The translations under genes and the position numbers were made by a program. From positions 1-29,119 of the forward strand of contig CAYWIM010000058.1 in NCBI GenBank assembly GCA_964458325.1: DNA of 29,119 bases. The letters are read 5' to 3'. Positions 24,208 through 29,119 of the stretch are shown piece after piece. A model generated the notes under the pieces. The model did not search any database, was not told the origin of the DNA, and saw only the letters and a program-made list of their open reading frames with translations. Source of the DNA: JAGMXM01 sp964458325 (GTDB lineage: Bacteria; Verrucomicrobiota; Verrucomicrobiia; Limisphaerales; UBA1319). Positions within the stretch are counted from its first letter, which is position 1. Each line of letters opens with the position of its first letter.

Positions 24208-25245
24208 CTACCACTCGATCATCGCCGCCCCCCAGGTCAGCCCCCCGCCGAACACGACCAGGAGGATCAGATCGCCCCGGCGAATCCGGCCGCAGCGGAC
24301 CGCCTCGTCGAGGGCGATCGCCACGGAAGCAGCCGATGTGTTGCCGCACCGGTCCAGGTTGACGAACATCTGGTCGGGCGTGGCGCCCAGGCGCTCGCGC
24401 ACGGCGTCGATGATGCGGCGGTTGGCCTGGTGGGGGATGATGCAGGCGACGCGGGCGATGTCGATCTCGCAGCGCCGCAGCGATTCCTCGGCGGCGGTGC
24501 ACATGGCCTGGACGGCGTTCTTGAAGGTCTCCCTGCCCTCCATGCGGAGGAAATGCTTGCCGGCGGCGACCGACTCGGCGGAGGCGGGGCATCGGCTGCC
24601 CCCGCCCGGCATCGAGAGCAAGCCCGCTTTGGCCCCGTCGGCTCCCATGCAGACGGTCAGCAGCCCGTGCGAGTGCGGCCGGTTCTGGAGCACGGCGGCC
24701 CCGGCGCCGTCGCCGAACAGGACGCACGTGTTGCGGTCGCGCCAGTCGGTGATGGTCGAGAGCTTCTCCGCGCCGATGACCAGCACCGTGTCGTAGGTGC
24801 GGGACATGATGAACTGCTGGCCGATCTCGAGCGCGTAGATGAACCCGGAGCAGGCGGCTTCGAGGTCGAAGGCGGCCGCTCGACGAGCGCCCAGCCTGTG
24901 CTGGACCAGGCAGGCCGTCGCCGGGAATGGCATGTCGGGCGTGATCGTCGCCACAATGATCAGATCCACCTGCTCAGGCCCAACCCCGGCCATCTCGAGG
25001 GCCCGCCGGGCGGCCTGGAGGGCCAGATCGGACGTGTATTCCTCGGCAGCCGCCAAGTGGCGCTCCCGGATCCCCGTCCGGGTCGTGATCCATTCGTCGG
25101 ACGTGTCGACCATCTTTTCGAGGTCGGCGTTGGTGAGCACCCGCTGGGGCAGGTAGGAGCCGACGCCGGTGATCGAGCATGTCCGGCCTTTGAAATCGTA
25201 CTGGGCGCGCGGATTCCGAAATCCTGCCGATGGCGGGGGGTTCAT
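24208..25245 (-). CDS. fabH: Beta-ketoacyl-ACP synthase III (FabH)
   Basis: This is a 345-residue protein, ATG at 25245, overlapping the plsX stop as ATGA. FabH condenses acetyl-CoA (or a branched starter) with malonyl-ACP to begin fatty acid synthesis. The catalytic triad is visible: C132 in EAACSGF, H272 in IIPHQANRRI and N302 in GNTSAAS. The N-terminal TSDEWITTRTGIRERH and FGDGAGAAV are typical. An extra N-terminal 18 residues (MNPPPSAGFRNP) precede the usual start, so a downstream start is possible. It follows plsX in the widespread rpmF-plsX-fabH order. Confidence 0.96.
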   Translation of the reverse strand: MNPPPSAGFRNPRAQYDFKGRTCSITGVGSYLPQRVLTNADLEKMVDTSDEWITTRTGIRERHLAAAEEYTSDLALQAARRALEMAGVGPEQVDLIIVATITPDMPFPATACLVQHRLGARRAAAFDLEAACSGFIYALEIGQQFIMSRTYDTVLVIGAEKLSTITDWRDRNTCVLFGDGAGAAVLQNRPHSHGLLTVCMGADGAKAGLLSMPGGGSRCPASAESVAAGKHFLRMEGRETFKNAVQAMCTAAEESLRRCEIDIARVACIIPHQANRRIIDAVRERLGATPDQMFVNLDRCGNTSAASVAIALDEAVRCGRIRRGDLILLVVFGGGLTWGAAMIEW

Positions 25246-26276
25246 GAGGCGAGCGAGACCGGGGGCGCCTGCAGGCGGTCATTGGCCTGGGCGATCTCCC
25301 GGGCGATGGTCTGGTTGATTTGGTTCCGCACGGCCTCGGAGGCGAGCCGGATGGCGTTGCAGATCGCGCGCTCGCGCGAGGATCCGTGGGTGATCATCAC
25401 GTGGCCGTTGAGGCCCAGCAGGGGAGCCCCTCCGTGGGTGTCCGGATCCACGCGGCGCTTGATGGTCCGGAACGCGCCCCGGGCCAGCCATGCCCCCGCC
25501 TGGCGCAGCGGATTCCGGGTCAGCTCCTGCTTGAGCCAGCCGAAAATCCCGCCGGCCAGGCTCTCGCACGTCTTGAGCACCACGTTGCCGACGAAACCGT
25601 CGCAAACCACGACGTCCACCCGGTTGGTGAACAGATCGTGCCCCTCGACATTGCCCAGGAAATTCAGATCGACCTGCTTGCACAGCTTGAAAGCCTCCCG
25701 GGTCAGATCGTTGCCTTTGATGTCCTCGGTCCCCACGCTGAGCAGTCCGACTCGCGGCTGGGCCACATGCAGGATCTCGCGGGCGAACACGCTGCCCATG
25801 ATGGCGTATTGGAGGAGGTGCCACGGCCGGCACTCGACATTGGCGCCGGCATCCAAAAGGACGAAATCGCCGTCGGGGGCTGGCATCACCGTGGCGATGG
25901 CGGGCCGGTCCACGCCTGCCAGGGGGCGCAGCCGAATCGTCGAGGCCGCCACCACTCCACCGGTGTTGCCGGGCGAAACCACCGCATCGGCTTGGCCGGT
26001 CTTCACCAGATCCACCGCGCGCAGGATCGAGCAATCCTTCTTCTTTCGCAGCCCGACCACCGGCTTGTCCTCCATGGCGAGGACCTCCGTGGCGGGGACA
26101 ACACGCAGACGAGCGTTCCGGCTTGGGGTGCGGGCCAGGGCGGCCTCGATCTCCTCCGGCTTGCCCACCAGGAACAGCTCGGTGATCCGAGGACAGACCT
26201 CCAGCGCCTGCTGGGCGCCGCGGACCACCACCTCGCAGCCGTGATCGCCTCCCATCACATCGACCGCGATTCGCAT
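25242..26276 (-). CDS. plsX: Phosphate acyltransferase PlsX
   Basis: This is a 344-residue protein. ATG at 26276 (MRIAVDVMGGDHG) is preferred; a TTG two codons upstream at 26282 is in frame. PlsX converts acyl-ACP to acyl-phosphate, the substrate of PlsY. The N-terminal AVDVMGGDHG and downstream SPGNTGGVVAAS, LLDAGANVECRP, RVGLLSVGTEDIKGN, FLGNVEGHDLF and VDVVVCDGFVGNVVLKTCE are all family hallmarks. The C-terminus has GGAPLLGLNGHVMITHGSS, as expected. The gene lies 54 bp after rpmF and overlaps fabH by 4 bases. Confidence 0.96.
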   Translation of the reverse strand: MRIAVDVMGGDHGCEVVVRGAQQALEVCPRITELFLVGKPEEIEAALARTPSRNARLRVVPATEVLAMEDKPVVGLRKKKDCSILRAVDLVKTGQADAVVSPGNTGGVVAASTIRLRPLAGVDRPAIATVMPAPDGDFVLLDAGANVECRPWHLLQYAIMGSVFAREILHVAQPRVGLLSVGTEDIKGNDLTREAFKLCKQVDLNFLGNVEGHDLFTNRVDVVVCDGFVGNVVLKTCESLAGGIFGWLKQELTRNPLRQAGAWLARGAFRTIKRRVDPDTHGGAPLLGLNGHVMITHGSSRERAICNAIRLASEAVRNQINQTIAREIAQANDRLQAPPVSLAS

Positions 26277-26330
26277 AGGCAATCTCGGAGGCCGGAAAGC
26301 AGATACCCGCCGGCGCGGGCGGATGGCGGA

Positions 26331-26519
26331 TTACGGCCCGACCTGGACGGTGATGACCTGCCGGCCGCGGTAATACCCGCATGCCGGGCATACCCGATGC
26401 GGCACATACGGCGCCGCGCACTGCGGGCATTCGCTCATTTGCGGCAGCTTGAGAACGCTGTTGTAAGCGCGGCGCTGGCGCTGCCGGCTATGCGATGGTT
26501 TGCGCTTCGGAACACCCAT
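26331..26519 (-). CDS. rpmF: 50S ribosomal protein L32
   Basis: This is a 62-residue protein, ATG at 26519. The N-terminus MGVPKRKPSHSRQRQRRA is diagnostic of L32. Two CxxC pairs (CPQC and CPACG) make it the zinc-binding form. It starts 6 bp after the yceD stop and precedes plsX, the standard gene order. Confidence 0.97.
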   Translation of the reverse strand: MGVPKRKPSHSRQRQRRAYNSVLKLPQMSECPQCAAPYVPHRVCPACGYYRGRQVITVQVGP

Positions 26520-26525
26520 AAATAC

Positions 26526-27017
26526 TCAAAGATTCAACTTGTCCAATTCATCCCAGACCGAAACGTCCGGCTCCGCCGACGGCGGATCCCCCCCCGCGGG
26601 AAGACTGCGAGACGATGGCCACGATAACCCGCGGCACCCGGAATCACACAGCGGATGCCGCGGAAATGCGAGCAAAATATGCTCTCGCAGGTAAGGCGTC
26701 AAGTCGACGCAGTCGTTCTCGACCTGGAAGGCGTCCTCCCCTTCGGCCGGCAAATGGCACGTCCAATCGGCCAATTCCAGCTGGTGGACAAGGGGTTTGA
26801 GACATCGGACGCATGTGCAGTCCAGGCGCAGCGAGAGCCGTCCCTGGATCAAAATGGCTCCGCCGAACCATTGGGCGGTGAGGTCATAGCCGAGCGGATG
26901 CTGGGCCTGGATGCACTCGTCCTCGAACGAGCCCAGGTCCAGCTCCTCGATCGGCAGCTCGCCTTCGAGCCGGATCGGCTCCCGCTTCAACCGGTGCAGA
27001 TTGATGTGCAGCGCCAT
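26526..27017 (-). CDS. yceD: YceD/DUF177 family protein
   Basis: This is a 163-residue protein, ATG at 27017, 4 bp after coaD. The hallmark CTCVRCLKPL (near residues 68-77) with a following acidic region (VENDCVDLTPYLREHILLAFP) identifies DUF177/YceD, which is associated with 23S rRNA accumulation and usually sits before rpmF, as here. Additional cysteines (C124 and C128 in CDSGCRGL) could complete a metal site. The C-terminal tail (EPDVSVWDELDKLNL) is a common ending for the family. Confidence 0.9.
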   Translation of the reverse strand: MALHINLHRLKREPIRLEGELPIEELDLGSFEDECIQAQHPLGYDLTAQWFGGAILIQGRLSLRLDCTCVRCLKPLVHQLELADWTCHLPAEGEDAFQVENDCVDLTPYLREHILLAFPRHPLCDSGCRGLSWPSSRSLPAGGDPPSAEPDVSVWDELDKLNL

Positions 27018-27021
27018 GGCA

Positions 27022-27519
27022 TCAGATCCCGGGGGCTCCCCCAGGCCTCAGCTTCTCCGCCAGCGCCGCCCGCACATGCGGCGGCACAAAGGCCCCCACA
27101 TCTCCGCCCAAACGGGCGATCTCCTTCACCACCCGCGAGCTCAAAAACGTGAATGCCTCCCGCGGCATCATGAAGAGCGTCTCGATCCGCTCGTTCAGCT
27201 TCCGGTTCATCAGCGCCAGCTGAAACTCGAACTCGAAATCGGAGACCGCCCGCAGGCCCCGAATGATCACGTCGCCGCCCCGCCGCTCGACATAATTCAC
27301 CAGCAGACCCGTCAGCGAATCGGTCTCGACGTTGGCCAGGTGAGTCACCGACTGCTGGACCAGGCGCTGGCGTTCGTCCACCGAAAACAGGGCGTTCTTG
27401 GCGTCGTTGTTGGCCACCGCCACGATCACCCGCCCAAAGACGAGCGAAGCCCGCTGGATCAGGTCCAGATGGCCGTTGGTGATCGGATCGAAACTGCCCG
27501 GATATATCGCCGTGCGCAT
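27022..27519 (-). CDS. coaD: Phosphopantetheine adenylyltransferase
   Basis: This is a 165-residue protein. ATG at 27519 gives the classic start MRTAIYPGSFDPITNGH; a GTG six codons upstream at 27537 is in frame. CoaD adenylylates 4'-phosphopantetheine to dephospho-CoA, the penultimate step of CoA synthesis. The nucleotidyltransferase NGHLD motif, RGLRAVSDFEFEFQLA and SSRVVKEIARLGG are present. It is the first gene of the coaD-yceD-rpmF-plsX-fabH run. A strong promoter lies 27-54 bases upstream of its start. Confidence 0.96.
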   Translation of the reverse strand: MRTAIYPGSFDPITNGHLDLIQRASLVFGRVIVAVANNDAKNALFSVDERQRLVQQSVTHLANVETDSLTGLLVNYVERRGGDVIIRGLRAVSDFEFEFQLALMNRKLNERIETLFMMPREAFTFLSSRVVKEIARLGGDVGAFVPPHVRAALAEKLRPGGAPGI

Positions 27520-27545
27520 CGCAGGGTGGTCTTCCACCCAACTCC

Positions 27546-27573
27546 ATTATATCAGACCCGCCCGCCCTGGCAA
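27546..27573 (-). promoter_or_regulatory. Sigma-70 promoter for the coaD operon
   Basis: On the minus strand TTGCCA (27573-27568) and a perfect TATAAT (27551-27546) are spaced 16 bp apart, and TGA before the -10 gives an extended -10 box. The coaD ATG is 26 bases downstream. This is the best promoter match noticed in the window. Confidence 0.75.
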
Positions 27574-27752
27574 TGATCCTTGCCGGACCCACGGCGGCCC
27601 CTTGATCCACCGTGGCCGCCGCTATCAAGCTGCCAATTGATCTCACGCGAAGCCGCGAAGGGCATCGAGCTGCACGCTACTGCGGACGGGGACCCGCCTG
27701 CGCCGCGACGGCTCTGGCAGGCAGGCGTCTGCGGTGCGGAAGGATTCGGAGC

Positions 27753-27770
27753 GCGGGCCTCCTGGCCCGC
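27753..27770. repeat. Perfect 7-bp hairpin
   Basis: GCGGGCC, loop TCCT, GGCCCGC. It is one of several REP-like palindromes in this spacer. Confidence 0.6.
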
Positions 27771-27855
27771 AGCGCTGTCGGCTGAACTGGCCGCAAGCCG
27801 CAGATTTGTGCCCGCGAAACACGAAATGACACGGAAATGTTGATGCCCTTGGCAA

Positions 27856-27888
27856 GGCAGGGACGCGTCGCTGACGCGTCCGCCTGCC
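27856..27888. repeat. Strong hairpin with perfect 9-bp core
   Basis: GGACGCGTC, loop GCT, GACGCGTCC (27861-27881). The flanks GGCAG and CTGCC extend the stem with a small bulge. Confidence 0.65.
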
Positions 27889-27920
27889 AGCCGACATTTG
27901 CATCCCCTTGCTGGCGTAGC

Positions 27921-27938
27921 CGCGGCTTTCAAGCCGCG
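27921..27938. repeat. Perfect 8-bp hairpin
   Basis: CGCGGCTT, loop TC, AAGCCGCG. It lies 40 bases after the preceding hairpin. Confidence 0.6.
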
Positions 27939-27945
27939 CTTTCTT

Positions 27946-27978
27946 CCCTCGCCCCGCGAGGCACGAGCGGGGAGAGGG
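27946..27978. repeat. Near-perfect 11-bp hairpin
   Basis: CCCTCGCCCCG and CGGGGAGAGGG pair at 10 of 11 positions. A related shorter motif (CCCCGC, GCCA, GCGGGG) recurs at 28216-28231. Confidence 0.55.
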
Positions 27979-28287
27979 ACAGGGAGAGGGGCGCCAAAAC
28001 ATCTCACTACGAAGAAGAACACGAAGAATATTCTCCCGCAGAGGCGCTGAGGCGCGGAGAATTTTAACCCATAGCCACAGCTTTCAACCTGCGCCAACAT
28101 TCAGGCCGCCAAGAGCCGAATTCTTTTGCCGCAAGAGAACCCAAAGAAACGCAAAGATGCCGGTTGTTTACCCGCGGAGATGCAGAGATGGAATGACGAA
28201 CGCGCCGTCCTCTCGCCCCGCGCCAGCGGGGACGGGTTTTAAATGCACGACCGCATCTCCCCAACCCTCTCCTCCATTGCCATGGAA

Positions 28288-28297
28288 NNNNNNNNNN
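28288..28297. other. Assembly gap (10 N)
   Basis: Ten unspecified bases inside the repeat-rich spacer mark a scaffold join. The true distance and content are unknown, so the toxin-immunity pair on the right may not be this close to the coaD operon. Confidence 0.99.
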
Positions 28298-28355
28298 GGG
28301 CACGTGGCACGTCATTGCGCGACGCCCCCAAGGCCGGGCCGGAGGCCTGCCTGCC

Positions 28356-28375
28356 TCTGGCTGCTGGCAGCCAGA
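28356..28375. repeat. Perfect 9-bp hairpin right of the gap
   Basis: TCTGGCTGC, loop TG, GCAGCCAGA. It belongs to the same class of short palindromes as those left of the gap. Confidence 0.5.
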
Positions 28376-28509
28376 CCGGCGTTCCGCCCGTTGTCCGGAA
28401 CCTGCGATCCAGCGGCGCGCAGCTTGAATCCAGGAGTCGCAGGGCAGGCGCCGCGGCTGCGGGGCTGGCTTCATTCCCGCTAATCGCACGAGACATCCTG
28501 AGGATGCTT

Positions 28510-28782
28510 TCACGCCAAAACGTAGGGAACTTGAAGGAAGTCCAGCGCTGCACAGATGTTGCGAACAATGCGCTGGCGGTCATCGTCGGTTAGTGCTTCG
28601 CTTTCGTTCGGTGGATTCCAGCCAGAGATGGAACTTCTGTAGATGGCCAACCCTTCTCCAGGCTCAACTTCAACGACAAGGTTGCGATCGGCTTCGGTGT
28701 ATTTCAGTTCCATTCGGCCGGTTCGCTCAACTCGAAAGCCTTCCGAAGACTGCGCTGAGTTTGGTCCAAGTCGAGTTAACAT
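28510..28782 (-). CDS. Imm74-like immunity protein
   Basis: This is a 90-residue protein, ATG at 28782, 2 bp after the toxin stop. It is small, acidic and without a leader, as immunity proteins are. The pattern ELKYTEADRNLVVEVEPG, then LAIYRSSISGWNPPNE, then LTDDDRQRIVRNICAALDF resembles the Imm74 family of polymorphic-toxin immunity proteins (tyrosine-containing strands, WxPP and a C-terminal helix). The match is from memory of the pattern and was not searched. Its position directly after a toxin-like C-terminus supports the role independently. Confidence 0.65.
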   Translation of the reverse strand: MLTRLGPNSAQSSEGFRVERTGRMELKYTEADRNLVVEVEPGEGLAIYRSSISGWNPPNESEALTDDDRQRIVRNICAALDFLQVPYVLA

Positions 28783-28784
28783 GT

Positions 28785-29119
28785 TCAATAGTGGAAGGTC
28801 TGTTTGTAAATGTTGGGGTTCGCCTTGATGAGCGGACGCTCCATCGTGTTGAACATGCGGTCTGGCCGCGCTCCTCGGATGAACAGGTGAATCTGGCCGG
28901 AAGCCCGCGCAGTGTATGCTTGCGATGCTCGCGCCCAAATCGCATCGGCTTGTGCCGCGGGCAAAGTCTCATACAGGTTGAGCGAGCTGAGATACCGCCC
29001 ACCAGCGCCCGCCTCGGGCCATAAACCGGCCTCGGGCGCATCCTCATTCACCCGCCCGTTGCCCGCCCACCCCATCGATCCCAGAGCGACGGACCCGCCC
29101 GGCGATGGACCATTGGGCA
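28785..29119 (-). CDS. C-terminal end of a probable polymorphic toxin (partial, 5' end outside window)
   Basis: The frame is open to the window edge and shows the last 111 residues. It begins PNGPSPGGSVALGS, then WAGNGRVNEDAPEAG, LWPEAGAGGRYLSSLNLYETL and ends in IHLFIRGARPDRMFNTMERPLIKANPNIYKQTFHY. There is no leader in the visible part. It is followed after 2 bp by a small immunity-like gene, the normal layout of Rhs or other polymorphic toxins, whose variable C-terminal tip carries the activity. The toxin family is not recognised, and whether an Rhs core lies upstream cannot be seen. Confidence 0.6.
   Translation of the reverse strand, partial: PNGPSPGGSVALGSMGWAGNGRVNEDAPEAGLWPEAGAGGRYLSSLNLYETLPAAQADAIWARASQAYTARASGQIHLFIRGARPDRMFNTMERPLIKANPNIYKQTFHY

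Larger units (their letters stand above)
27641..28231. repeat. Mosaic of short palindromic and purine-rich intergenic repeats
   Basis: No convincing gene lies between 27550 and 28500. Purine-rich degenerate units include CGCGAAGCCGCGAAG (from 27646), ACGAAGAAGAACACGAAGAA (28009-28028), GCAGAGGCGCTGAGGCGCGG (28038-28057), AACCCAAAGAAACGCAAAG (28138-28156) and GCGGAGATGCAGAGATGG (28174-28191). Such units recur between genes in many Verrucomicrobiota genomes. They are interleaved with hairpins listed separately. Confidence 0.6.

Noticed and set aside
27552..28100. 182-codon minus-strand frame upstream of coaD
   Set aside because: It runs through palindromes and repeat units, has no domain, and overlaps the strong coaD promoter region.
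28785..28907. Stand-alone small ORF beginning at an internal Met of the toxin tip (MFNTMERPLIKANP)
   Set aside because: The reading frame is open to the window edge and similar-looking toxin C-termini extend much further upstream, so this is an internal Met.

Overview
The window is high-GC, densely packed bacterial DNA. It most resembles a Verrucomicrobiota or other PVC-group genome. This is inferred from the style of the genes: a stand-alone DUF1559-like pseudopilin, M14 peptidases with DxDxDG inserts, a kinase fused to an FG-GAP propeller, many Tat-type signals, and intergenic DNA full of short palindromic and purine-rich repeats. No rRNA, tRNA or CRISPR array was seen. A run of ten N bases at 28288-28297 marks a scaffold join.

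Layout. (1) 25-3708 (-): a large membrane protein with a DUF3857 region and a transglutaminase-like domain whose catalytic Cys is Ser. (2) 3839-5564 (+): a Tat-exported aldo/keto-reductase-like protein overlapping a tetraheme cytochrome c lipoprotein. (3) 12033 down to 5653 (-): plsY, a 37-codon ORF, an exported MEMO1-AMMECR1 fusion, a membrane spermidine-synthase-like protein, a 92-residue histidine-containing membrane protein and a radical SAM enzyme with a Tat-like leader. All three AmmeMemoRadiSam parts (A, B, radical SAM) are present, and the A+B fusion and the radical SAM enzyme both carry export-type N-termini. (4) 12100-14320: insertion-sequence wreckage, with a 5'-truncated ISAzo13-type transposase joined to a DUF4338 (DruA-like) gene. 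(5) 14772-15476 (-): a pseudopilin. (6) 15673-21838 (+): a transmembrane Ser/Thr kinase with seven DxDxDG repeats, then two M14-type carboxypeptidase paralogues, the first with no zinc ligands left. (7) 27519 down to 21884 (-): coaD, yceD, rpmF, plsX, fabH, a small conserved-looking protein, a PilT-type ATPase and nagB. The coaD-yceD-rpmF-plsX-fabH order is a widespread housekeeping arrangement. A strong sigma-70-like promoter lies just upstream of coaD. (8) 27550-28500: gene-free mosaic of palindromes and degenerate repeats. (9) 28510-29119 (-): the C-terminal end of a probable polymorphic toxin, followed 2 bp later by an Imm74-like immunity protein; the toxin runs off the window.

The most promising unexplained unit is the envelope-directed AmmeMemoRadiSam locus, with its membrane SpeE-like and b-type-heme-like partners and a convergent tetraheme cytochrome c. 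The second is the tandem of a dead and a live M14 peptidase behind a propeller kinase. A dispersed palindrome with AGGGTCTGTG arms occurs twice, plus one half-copy touching the start codon of the aldo/keto reductase gene.
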